From the NCBI GenBank assembly GCA_963555705.1, contig OY743170.1, forward strand, positions 15,917,596 to 15,981,595: 64,000 nucleotides of DNA, in the 5' to 3' direction. This DNA comes from Ligustrum vulgare (taxonomy: Eukaryota > Streptophyta > Magnoliopsida > Lamiales > Oleaceae). This document shows positions 35,701 to 47,300 of this stretch, piece by piece. The position numbers and the translations under genes are program-made. How positions within the stretch are numbered: position 1 is the stretch's first letter; every line of letters begins with the position of its first letter. The notes beneath the pieces are model-generated. The model was given only the letters and a program-made list of their open reading frames with translations, was not told the origin of the DNA and searched no databases.

Positions 35701-36795
35701 ATGCAAAGAGCAGCAGAATGACCAAAAAAAATGATTGCTAGATACCAAGACCAGATAAAATAAAAGCAGAAAGAAGTATAATCTGCCGTTTCGACTACCA
35801 CAGTAGTTCAAATGACATCACTGTCCAAATTAATGAGTATTTGTCTCTCAAATATACAGCTGAATTCTTCTAACCTAAATTCCCTAATAGTCTGTGGACT
35901 GGATTGCTTTAACTTTGCTTCCTTAGGATCTCCTATTCCTTTTCCCCGGACCAATGATTTGAACTCGAAGACTTGGATAATTAATTCTCATCTAATCTGA
36001 AACATAAATATGTCTTATCCCTCTTTATTTCGTGACTTTCCACTTCTTTTCAAAAATGTGAAAGATCTGGAGTTGAAATTAAAACACTAATATCCATTAC
36101 TGCATGTATATTGAATATTTGGACCTTATACATCCTTCTATTTAAAAAGAGTTTCACATTAATAATGTCTTGCAACTCAGTATATTATTATCTGCCATAT
36201 TACTCCTAATTTAATCAGTGAACATGGCAAAACAAATTTTCAAACAATTTCTATTTATGCAATCAGCACTAATAAAACCAAAAATTACTATATTCTCAGA
36301 GAACATCTACATCCTACTCTGCACACGCTCCGTGCCACCTATCCCAAAAATGACACATAAATTCATAAAGAGCTAAACTACTATTAACAGGTAACAAGAG
36401 TAAAGAGCCCAGGAAATTACCGACAACAACAGAGCAATTTCGAGAGCTTTTGGATCTTTAAAAGTCACAAATGCAGTCTTTGACTGCCCAGGCTCTCTGC
36501 AAATATTCAAAAATCAGTACTGTCAGTATTACTCACACATGAATACACTACGATACAACAAATCTCTAAATGGAAAAGAAAATTAACAGCGTGCCTGCGG
36601 ATCTCAATGTTTTCAATTTCACCAGAAAAAGAGAAAAACTCGTGGATTTCCCTCTCACTTGCTAGATCTGATACGCGCAGTACTTCTACGGTTCTTGTCT
36701 AACAAATTTAGATAGCAAACAATACCAAATTTTAGCAAAAATAATTCACATCAATAAGTCAAAAAGATAAAGATTATTAACAATTTTACCTGCAT
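32757..36795 (-). CDS. RRM protein, BPA1 (binding partner of ACD11) family
   Basis: Eight exons join in phase: 36795-36790, 36698-36595, 36496-36421, 35205-35134, 35054-34992, 34719-34382, 33999-33876 and 32777-32757, totalling 804 nt (267 aa plus stop). Residues 3-80 form an RRM (RTVEVLRVSDLASEREIHEFF; TAFVTFKDPKALEIALLLSG). Residues about 125-260 hold the family's conserved helical half (DVVSSMIAKGLALRQDAMNKA, AFDEKHQLTANASARV, GLTDKLTVG, YVTSGAAWLNGAFSKVAKAG). This pairing is typical of plant BPA1-like proteins. The namesake binds ACD11, a sphingolipid-transfer protein that restrains cell death; whether this copy does so is inference. The start is the first ATG, and exon 1 codes only two residues before its donor. 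Intron 2 uses a GC donor. The C-terminus ends DRPIAA, shorter than in some relatives. No lesion is seen. Confidence 0.92.
35362..35493. mobile_element. 132-bp near-perfect palindrome (foldback MITE) in intron 3
   Basis: Arms 35362-35426 and 35429-35493 (65 bp each) pair with 61 of 65 matches around a 2-nt loop. The inner 45 bp are perfect (centre CCACAATTTTGTGG). The terminal motif is CTATAGTCACAAT on one side and CTCTATTTTCACAAT on the other. No target duplication is evident. Confidence 0.9.
36593..36596 (-). other. GC-AG intron donor
   Basis: Exon 2 ends CGCAG and the intron starts GCACGC. No GT restores the frame nearby, whereas AG|GC joined to the acceptor TTTGCAG|AGAGCC gives IRREPGQ in phase. 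GC donors form a known minor class. Confidence 0.8.
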
Positions 36796-38318
36796 TGCTG
36801 CGAATTCAATTTTCGCTCTCCCTTACTTCTATAAGCGTGAAATGGTGTATATAAAATTTTTGCAGAAGATTAAGGAGAAAGAATCTGAGAGAGGTGAAGA
36901 ATGTTTAGGAATTGAAATCAAAATCACTTTGCTTTATACTAAAATTTCGGTTTTAATCAATTAATTTTAATTAATTGATAATATTACTGTGCTTGTTGTT
37001 ACTGGAGTTAAAGATTCCTCCTGCTGTCGCTGTTGTAGAGTGGTTCAAATGTCCATATTGCCCTTCATAACATCGGGGTTTGTTTGGATGATGCCATAAC
37101 GGATTATTATTATGTTCTACTCAATTGAGCAGTATTGAAATAGTTTTTAAAGCTGGGGGGGGGGGGGGGGGAGATTTTTACAATTGAACCTTTTTTTTTT
37201 TTTTTTTTTTTGGAAAACATGTAATTTTAAAATAGAAAAAATTTATGGATTTCATGTTGAAAATGATTTATGGACAAAACTAATTTTATGAAAATCTGTC
37301 CCAAACCATCATTCGACCAAAATCGTCAATGTAAATGTAAATATCTTACGCAAATTTCACTAGACTTAAAAGCAAGAATTACTCTTCTACTTTATAATAT
37401 TGACTTGAAAGTTTGAGAAGTCCGGCTCTTAATATTTACTCATGTATTACATTGGTGTTAGTTTGGTAGTAAAGTCAAAAGTCGTAAGTTCGACGAAATG
37501 TGTAGGATAATGACTAATGATTTATGTTTTGACGAGAAGCGTTTATATATTTTATCACTTCGATATAAAGTTTATACAAAATATAGACCACGGCTTTGTG
37601 TGATTGACGCACCAAACTTTTTTAGTTGATCTCAATGACTTACTTAATTTTGATCTAGTAGATCAAATTTTTGACTTACTTTAGAGTCGTCTTGCAAGAT
37701 TTTCAAAAAGTGAAAAATTACTTCTAAGACAAAAAACATGTTTAACTATTTTTCTGGATCATTTGTTTGGATCTATGGGTTCATCTGAATTACCAATAAC
37801 TTATTTTTCATGAAAAGTAAATTTAAGGAATTTTGTTGATTCAAAGTGAAAGATAATTTCTCAACCTCCCCACAAGGAATATGTTTTTCTTAAAAATAAA
37901 GAAAAGTGCAGAAATCGAGACAAGTTGGAAAATCAATTTCATGCAACAAAAATACTATCAAACGGATCAAAAATAAAATTATGTGGAAAATATTTTCCAT
38001 TTCCACGAAAAATATCAAACACATCTAAAAGAAGCAATAGTGAATCTTCTAATCAAAGCTGGTTATTCGCAATTTTATGGACTATTCATTTTTTCAGTTC
38101 AATCAAGTTAATTGAGCCCATAAAGACAAAACATAAATGACATTTTACTTGTCCCATGAAGATAGATTTGCTCATATTTTCATGATTAGAAAAAGTTAAT
38201 TAATGTGATTAGATATGTAAAAATTATACTCATTTTTTCTTAATCTATCATTATTCAATATTTACTCACTCATTAATCCTAAATATGTATAGCCATTAAA
38301 TTATTATAGAAACAAGAC
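36796..38318. other. Upstream region of BPA1-like gene and intergenic DNA
   Basis: The 5'UTR and promoter of the minus-strand gene probably lie at 36796-37080. A run of 17 G (37155-37171) precedes a run of about 20 T (37190-37211). TSD AACAAGAC (38311-38318) ends the stretch. No gene was seen. Confidence 0.5.
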
Positions 38319-39306
38319 CAGGGGCGGACCCAGGTTATCAGATCAGTGGGGGCGAAACTGAATAGTGTAAAAAATAATTTTCAATAAGACAATGATAGTA
38401 TTCAACATCTTCTTCATTAGAATTTTGAAACATACGTTTAAAATATCTTAACATTTCTTCCTCTAAAATCAAATCAAACAAAGTTAACTTGAAAATCATC
38501 TTCAATAAATCACGAGTCCATGACTTAATTCTCCGAACTCCACTCATCTTCTCAAATCTCACAGGCCACAACAATCAATTAAAATACTCAGATACAATAC
38601 ACATTAATATTTAAAATCACAAATCAAAACAAATCAATATTCTGTGTTCCTATATATATCCATCCTCAAAATTTAAAAACAAAAGAAGTTCCTTTTTCCA
38701 TCCTAATTCATTAATCAGTAATACTGTATCTATTACTAATTTATTACAATTAGAAAAATAAGTTACAATTTACAAACAAATCAAACAATTCCAATTCCTA
38801 ATTTCCAATTCCGTACTTGAAGTTGGAAAACCCACATTATCGGAAACATGAAAACACATTCTGCATAATACAACCAATTCCAAATAATGAAAGTGAAAAC
38901 TGGAAGTAATTAATTAATCTAACTCTTCTTTGTTTTCCAAGAAATCTACTTAAGTGTGCTTACAGTGTTAATAGCAGGTTCAACTACGAAATCCGACCTC
39001 AAAGCTTTGACAGATGTTGCTGACTTGCTGGCACGCTGCGTCATTGCTGCGAGTTTGCGACGCCGGGTGGCCAATGGCGGACTGGTGGTTAGTTTGGTGG
39101 CCGGTACTCGGCGGGGTGAACGGTGGATTGCTACTGGGAGGAATTAGATCGATGGGGAAGAGAGACAGAGAGAGTATTGGGCTCAGGTGAAGTTTGGCAG
39201 AAATGAGGGAAAAAATGCTTTACCTGAAATATGGGGGGGGGAAAAATTTGGGCTGGATCCAGTGGGTGCGACTGCACCCACTGGACCCTTAATGGGTCCG
39301 CCCCAG
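38319..39306. mobile_element. Non-autonomous hAT element
   Basis: The ends CAGGGGCGGACCC and CTGGGGCGGACCC (inverted) are flanked by perfect 8-bp duplications AACAAGAC (38311-38318, 39307-39314). At 988 bp it has no transposase. A GC-rich part (38980-39200) differs from the AT-rich surroundings and may be captured sequence. Confidence 0.9.
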
Positions 39307-39847
39307 AACAAGACCACCATTAATACTTTAATTTATTGAAGCAACAAGGCAATTAACCCTTTCCTAATATACCATTAATTTTACTCTCGCTTTTTTAATA
39401 TGTCCTTAATTTATGAATAAAGATGTTTTCTAAACAAGAAATATATTTCTAGTGGATGAAAGATTTTGAAAATTACTTGGCACGATAAATTTCTAATTTG
39501 ACCCCACATTACTTTAATTAAATACATAATATATGTAATTTTTCCACAAAATTTGAAAAATTATATGTTTATTTGAATTAATAACAAAGCACATTAACTA
39601 AATGCATAGTAAGAAATGAGAAAATTAAATACATATTTAACAAGGTAATTTGAGATGGACAAATAAGAATAAAGTTTATTTTCATGAGACGGTATGTAGT
39701 AGAATTAATATATAGTCATTGTTTGACACTCATTATTTTCTAAATTCATATTTTCGAAATTCATTTCCAACCACACGTTTTTCCATTTAATAATTTTATA
39801 CGTAAATTGAAAAAAAAAAAAAAATCCTACTTTTTCACAACAGGTTA

Positions 39848-40353
39848 GGATCTGTTTGATGAACTCATCTTTTCCAAGGAAAATCAAAATTTTTTCCATC
39901 ATTCACCATTTTATCATATTTGACAGCCAACTATGGAAGTGGAAAAAATTTTCAATCAGCCACCCACGCGCCTTATTTTCTCCCTTTAGGTTGGAATTTT
40001 TTTCTCTTACTTCGTTAGAGAAAATATTTTCTAGGTAGGGAAAGTTTGATTTTTTGTTATGTTTGATCTATTTTATTATTGTTAATTGATTTATTTTTGT
40101 TCCTAAAAATAACATTATTATTATCAAGTACAAATATATTTAAAAAGTAAAAAAAATAAATCAAAATAGCTAAATTTTAGTTTATTTGACATGAAAAATA
40201 ATGTCAATCAAACGTCAAAACTTGAAAAATTTCCCACTTTTCCACCTAGTAATTAAATCAATCAAACACTTCCAATTAATACTTTTCACGAAAATATTCC
40301 TTAAAAAATATTTTCTTTCCACTCATTTTCCACCATCTCAATCAAACGCACCC
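39848..40353. mobile_element. Tourist-like MITE or relic
   Basis: The ends GGATCTGTTTGAT and GGGTGCGTTTGAT (inverted) match at 10 of 13 bases and lie inside TTA (39845-39847) and TAA (40354-40356). They resemble those of the MITE at 7400-7634. Confidence 0.6.
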
Positions 40354-40682
40354 TAATACAAAATATATTTTCTTCAAATAATGAGTCTTTGGTGGGTATA
40401 ATAATATTTTAATTTCATGCGCCAAGGAGCATGTGTTGTTCGAGTTTTTTTTTTTTTATTCATAAAAAGAAGCACCAATCTTGTGGTCAAAAAAATTAGG
40501 GATACACGATACAATTAATCACACCCAAGCACTTTTCTTGCAACCTGGATAATGAAGGGCATAAAATTTGGGAAGCGGGAATAGGACGTGAGTTGACGAA
40601 GAAAACAGAAAGGATGACCAGTTGGGAATTGGTTTTATGCGGTTGCAATTCCTGCAATTACTTCCCTTCCCTGTCATTTTTA

Positions 40683-40860
40683 TAAGGCTCTGTTCGTTGG
40701 CCGTAGGTGATTATTAATTTTGGTTTATTTGTGTTTTTTAATTAAAATATTCGGTTAAAAAGTGAAAAGAAAAGTATGTGGTAAAACGTGGTTTGAGAAA
40801 TTGTATATTTTATAATTTGAATTATAAATGGTTTAAACTTTTTGGCCGAAAAGAGGCTTA
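40683..40860. mobile_element. hAT-like MITE
   Basis: The inverted ends TAAGGCTCTGTTCG and TAAGCCTCTTTTCG enclose 178 bp. The target duplication is unclear. Confidence 0.6.
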
Positions 40861-40864
40861 ATCG

Positions 40865-41232
40865 GCCTCCGTTTGTAAATTATTTAAACAAATTTATAAA
40901 TAACATATTTTTTCAAGTCAATTTTTAACCACACACATTACTTTACTTCAAATTATTTTTCAAAGACACATTATACATTGAAAACATTACATTTTCTATT
41001 TATGAACATAGAACTTTTACCAAATAAAGGAAATCTACTTTTAACTACACATTTTAATTCAAAAATATAAATAAATAAATTTATAATTATTACAGTTTTG
41101 CCGAACAAATTCTAATTTAAATAGATAGAAATGTATTGTAAATAAGTGGATAATAATATGTCCAATAAAATACGTTTTGAAATTAATTTTATTATTTATA
41201 AAATAATTTATTAAAATTTGTCAAACTGAGGC
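40865..41232. mobile_element. hAT-like MITE
   Basis: The inverted ends GCCTCCGTTTG and GCCTCAGTTTG enclose 368 bp of very AT-rich DNA. A further similar but undelimited sequence (GGCCCTGCTTGGTAAA) begins at 41398. Confidence 0.5.
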
Positions 41233-42130
41233 TGTTTGTTAACGCAGCCGGACCCATTTCCGAAATTCTGCCTCTTTCTTTTTATGCAGGGGCTGTATCA
41301 ATGTCCCTCATGTTGTTCCTCTTTTTTTTTTTTTTGTAACCAACATTGATAAAGTTTTGTCCATTTGTTTAGTAACTGCCAGTTTGGCAAAATTTAAGGC
41401 CCTGCTTGGTAAATCGATAATAAAGAAATTTTTTTATTTATAAATAACAATGTAGAAATATTTCGTTTATTCATTTTTTTAAAAATCAAAATTGGTAGCG
41501 AAAATCTATTATTAGTTAAAATTACTTAGTTTTCAAAAAATTGTCAATTGAGATATTATTACATGATTGTTTGTAAACAAAATTTATAAACAAACTTTTA
41601 CCAAATAAAAATAAAGACTAAATTATGTCCATGTTTGGTACTGCAAAAAAATTAATTAAATTTAAGTCAAAGTAAAAAAATCAAATTTAATCACATATTT
41701 TACATGGTCCACTATTTTTCAATCACATATTCTATCAACTTTTATCAAAATCTTCTAAAACTCTAATTTTCGTCTCTACGAAAGAGGGACTATAAATTTA
41801 AACTAATTAAATGTAAATTCAAAATTATTACTCATTATTGTCAATGCATCGGTAAACACACATCTTACAAATATTTATGTTAGTAGATTGTTTGAGTAAA
41901 TAAACTTGATCCGGAGTTAAATAAGTTGAAGTTTGTTGTAAATATTATAATATAGCGAATTTATATTCTTGTAGCTCTAGATATTACTACTCCATGTATC
42001 CATTTAATTTCATATATATATATATATATATGAGACTCTGATTCATAACAAAACACAAATATATTGGCATCTCTACTCTTCTTCTTTTTTTCTCTAGTTT
42101 ATATAACACGTTATCAAGACAAGTCTATGT
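41233..42130. other. AT-rich non-coding stretch
   Basis: It holds MITE-like debris and a (TA)n run near 42016. No gene was seen. Confidence 0.4.
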
Positions 42131-42149
42131 TGAGAAAATTTCTTTCTCG

Positions 42150-42900
42150 AAGTGAAATATCTGTTTTGTTGTTGTAGACACAAAAATGAAATCAAAGAAT
42201 CAAGTAGATAATAGAAAAATAAGAAGAGGAGATTAAAGACTTGAATCGCAAAGAATGCTATCCTAAAAGTTAAATTTGCGCACTCTCGTAAAGAGAATGC
42301 TAAAGGTTTCCAAGCAAATTACTTTAGCGGATTTCAAGTTTCAAACCAAGTATCAAATAGCACAATTGAAAACTTGAAAATAAGGAACAAGAAGAACAAT
42401 GAAAAAATTCTAAGTATGAAGAACAATTTGAGGGTGCTAATCAAAATGTAAAAGTGATAATCTTATGTTGTAAAATATGAATTTTATCACTATTTATAGA
42501 ATTCTATCACCCTCATTCGTTGTTCACACAACTTTTCATGAAAGAGTGCAAAATGTTGATGAGAATGTGTATGCAAAAAACTGGAACATTCTGTTCAACG
42601 ATCAAAATTTTTAACCATGCGACTGCACGCTTAAAAAGTCATGCGGCCACATGGTTCATATATTGACTGGACCAGTTAGTCCGGTTCAGTCCACCTGGTC
42701 TGTCCGGTTTGGTCCAATTTGTCTGTTTAGACCGGTTCTTGCACTTTTGGATCAGTTCTCATCATTTCAATCCGATTTTCTTTGTATTTTTTTCACCTTC
42801 ATACTTTGATATCTATATTTAAAAACATTTTTTATAATAGTCTCTACCATATTGACTTATAATGATTTTCCAAAATCTCATATATCAAATACTAGTTAGA
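42150..42900 (-). repeat. LTR-like fragment
   Basis: A minus-strand TATAAATAG box near 42494 is preceded (42660-42740) by clustered GTCCGGT/ACCGGTT motifs. This layout matches the solo LTR at 51708. The ends were not resolved. Confidence 0.4.
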
Positions 42901-42968
42901 ATGTAATATCAAGTACGCCGGAATAAATTTGGTTACATATGAATTAGTTCCAATTCTTATTATTCAAA

Positions 42969-44127
42969 TTAGTATTTCACCCGTGCGATGCACGGAAGTT
43001 GTTATCCACAATATCGATTTTAATAAGTATTTATAAAATTTTAATGCTTATACATAATCAACACATATATAAATGCATAAAAAAATAATTTTCTATTTCA
43101 ATAATTATTAGACTGTAAAAAATAATATACCTAATTCAAATTATTAAAAACATCTTTGAATAGTAAACATCAATTTATATATTTAAATATTTGAATTTAA
43201 TGAATAAAACTTTATTTACAAAAATAAGCAGTCAAAATAATAATTTTGAAAATACCGCAATTATCATGATACGAAAATCAAGTAAAGTTAGAAATCACGA
43301 AATTGTAACGAAAATCTTATATCCTGTAATATTTAAAAATTTATCAAAAATAAGTATGATTAAAAAATATTAATCGTTGTATTAATATTATTAACTTAAA
43401 AGAAATCAAAGTATTAACTCTTCAATATTAACCTTCGTTCAATAACTTTTTCGATAAAATATTTATAAGTAACACATTTTTTTAACCCACTTATTAATCA
43501 CATATATTTCTCCAAAATTTTTATCAACCACACATTTTATTATAATACTAAAGCATAAAGAATGTAAGAATTAATTCTGTCAGACTATCCTACTTTCATA
43601 TATAGTATAGATTTTCACCAGTACAATAAACTGAAATTGCTATCCATAATATCGATAAGCATTCATTAAAATTTAATGATTATACATAATCAACACAAAT
43701 TCAAAAGATATAAAAATAATTTCTCCATTCTCATCGCATATTTAACATTTTTCTCAATTTTCATTCAAAAACACCAATACAATAATTAAAAATATGTATT
43801 TAATCTTATATGACAATTGAACAATATTGAAGATTAAGAAACTATTATATCATATAATCTTTGCACAATTATTAAAATTAAAAATAATTAAAAAATATTA
43901 ATCATTATTTACCATAATAGTAGACTATTAGTGTGTGTGTGTGTGTATAAAAGACAATAAATGCATTTATATCTATCTAGATTTTGCATTCACATTTGGC
44001 TTATAACTATTTTGTATTCACATTATCTCGTTTTGCATTCACCCTAACCAAACCATATAAGGGATGTTCTCTTTAGGCGGGAAAATAATAACTTCTATGG
44101 GAAACTATACTTCTACTTTTATTAATA
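42969..44127 (-). mobile_element. Decayed non-autonomous Helitron ends
   Basis: At 42969 the minus strand ends with the hairpin CCGTGCATCGCACGG, then GTGAAATACTAA, before a host T. A second, decayed copy of the same end starts near 43600, with a shared ATATCGAT and TACATAATCAACACA downstream of each. Their 5' ends are not certain; one candidate lies near 43981. Confidence 0.55.
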
Positions 44128-44315
44128 CTAGTATCACTATCACACCCGTGCGATGCACGGATGTTGGATTGATAAAATATATTATCAAATTTGTAAATAT
44201 ATTTGGTAACATTGCACAAAAAATTAAAAAAGAGAGAGACTTGTAATAGAAGTATACAAAATAAGAACCATATATGTTCTACAAATTTAATGGAAAATGA
44301 AAAATATATGAAAAA

Positions 44316-47300
44316 TTATTCTAAATTTTGAAAGACTTTCCAGTAAACTACATTTGTAGTTGTACTTGTTTGCTTGCCATCTTTATCACAAATTAATATC
44401 TTCAGTCCCTTGCGATTTGTAACTCTTGACACAGCAACGTATAATTGCCCGTGACTGGAGACTGGTTTCTTCAAATACAGTCCGACATTAGAAAGTGATT
44501 GACCCTGACTTTTGTTGATCGCCATCGCATATGACACAATGATAGGAAATTTTCTCCGTTGAAATCTGAAAGGCAATCTTGGATCCGATGGAGTCAATGT
44601 CATTCTAGGAATAAGAACCTTATGACCTGCATTATATCCTGCGAGAATTTTTGCTTCCAGCACGTGACTTCCAAGTCTCGTAATAACCAATCTAGTGCCA
44701 TTGCATAAACCGACTGAGTGATCAATATTCCTAAGTAATATAACGGGAGTTCCAAATTTCAAATTCAATTCATGGTTGGGAACCCCAGGACATCTAATTC
44801 CATTTAAAAACTCTGGTGTGTGAAGATCCTGTAATAAATCAACATTGACATCTGATTTACAAGTTGCATCAGAACTTAAGTAAGTTTTCCCCTCGCTTCC
44901 ATTTAGAGAAATCATGTATTCATTCACAGACTCAACCACATCAAGTGTCGGTGCGAGGATAGCTCTACCTTGCAAATAAGTTGTGTCACCATCATTTCCA
45001 TTAAAGGACGGATATGTGTTATTCACAATTGCTGAAATTGAATCATCGGACCCATTTAGCAAAATATCATCTGGTATCTCAATAGTCGTATGACCATCAT
45101 TCGGACCACCAACTATTCCATCTCCTATGCTTGAAATCCAATCCGAAAATTTCTTTAACTCAATACTTTCAGGACCTAAACCAAGATTTTGAAGTCTCAT
45201 GTTTTTTGTCAACCTCAGCACTTTAAAATATCTCCACAAATAGGATGAATTTATCACTGCAAGCACAATATCATGTCAACTTCCTTTGGAATTACTGGCA
45301 AAATTTGCCGAAAATCCCCTCCAAGAACTACAATTTTCCCTCCGAAAGGCAATCCTGCACTCAATGGATGCTAAACCTTAAGATATCGCGCATGGTCCTA
45401 TCTAAAGCTTCAAAACAGTACTTATTCATCATAGGTGCTTCATCCCATATTATAAGCTTACATCTTACAATCAATTCCGCAAGAGGACTACCCTGTTTTA
45501 TGTTGCACGTTGAATCTTCATTAGGATTAAGTGGTATTGCAAATCTTGAATGAGTTGTTCTACCACCAGGTAGTAGAAGAGATGTTATACCACTCGATGC
45601 CACGTTTAGTACAATTTCCCCCTTTGATCTTAGAGCTGCAGATAGAGTTTTCCATACAAATGTTTTTCCAGTCCCTCCATAATCGTATAGAAAAAACATT
45701 CCACCTTTCTCAAATTCAACTGCATTTACTATTGTGTCGTAAATAGATCGTTGCTCATTGGTCAAATCGGCAACCAGCTTCTTATGCTCTTCATGTAAAG
45801 CTTTTCGATCATACGACAGTTCATCATGTATTATTCTATTTTGGTAAGTTGAAAAATATACAAATTCTGGAAATGGCATTGAATGGAAGTCACGTAGACT
45901 CTTCCCACTATGCCTCAATATCTTTTCAACTTCCACAAGAGCAAAACTCTTTAAATCTTCATCACTCAATTCCAATCCTATTTCACCAAAAAAATGAAGA
46001 AATTTATGGAAAAATAATTTATAAAAAATTCAACCCGAACTTATGGAAAAAAATAAATAAATACTAAATGATACCTTGATGTTGCATCATTCTTCGTTGT
46101 TTATATAGGATATCATCCGATAAGTAATTCCAACACTTATCCCAAACAATTTCAGGCCAAGATAAAGAATTCGACAACAATAAAGTAGCAAATAAACTTC
46201 TCAATGAAGATGCAAATGCCCAATGACTTGCCTCAAGAATCCCATCAATATATTCTTTATCGTCGTCCAACAATCCAATCGCATAGCAAGCATCTCTGAA
46301 AGAAGTGTATCGAACACCATTTACACACCTTATTTCTTCGTAGCTCGTAGGTCCACGAACTACATTGAGAAGGATCCTCAAATAATACATTTCTCCGCAT
46401 CCAAGACGTACATAGAAAATACGTCCAATAGAAAATCCACGCTTTCTAGGTTGCCATTCTCTTATAGATTGCCTCCAAACAAACTTTGTAGGGAATTTAG
46501 CATAAGTTAGTTCCTTTGCTTCAACATATTTTGTATTTGCTTCCATCCATGCTAAAAATATGCTTTGAGTCACTGTAGGTCGATTCATTACTTCATCAAT
46601 TGAATCAAAATCTAAAAATATTACATTTTGTTCATTCGGAAGATGAAAGATCAGCCGCTCCAAGGGGGGATCTCTATACTGAATTTCAAATCTAAATATC
46701 CTCCATGCTGCTTCACACGGTGAAATGTATCTACAATCGTAATACATGTTTATTTCATCAACATCTTTTCTTGTTTCACCATCTTTAGTACTCTGATAAA
46801 ATGATGTAGTAACACGATCATGTCCCTTGTTGACATATTTGAATAAATATTTGATCGATCGAGATTGGTTGCACCACTCTACGTTCATATGAGCACCATA
46901 CTTCATAAGCAAATAACGATTGTGAGGAACAACGTATCTGTTATCAAGATTAATACCATTTTTTGTAATTGTCCTTCCATTGTTTCGTCGCCTATAAACT
47001 GGATACCCCTCTTCATCAATGTTGGTAGATTCAACGAATTTTTTTGGAAAATGTTTCGTACATCGACCATCTACCATACATGGTGAATTACTCCTTGAAC
47101 TACCACATGGACCGTGCATAATGAGATCTTTGACTGCAGCATAATAGTTAGGATCCAATTTTTCATCAGGAATCTCTGCTGAAATTATGCCATCAATATC
47201 CTCACCAGTAGGGTATTTATCTTCTTTAAATAGGAATAGTAGAATGTGTGCATGTGGCAATCTACGCTTTTGAAATTCAACTGTATAGATAACCGCATTA

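Noticed and set aside
37155..37211. G17 run followed by a T run as a possible quadruplex regulator
   Set aside because: It is a plain homopolymer with no repeated G-tract architecture and is prone to sequencing error; there is no link to a gene start.
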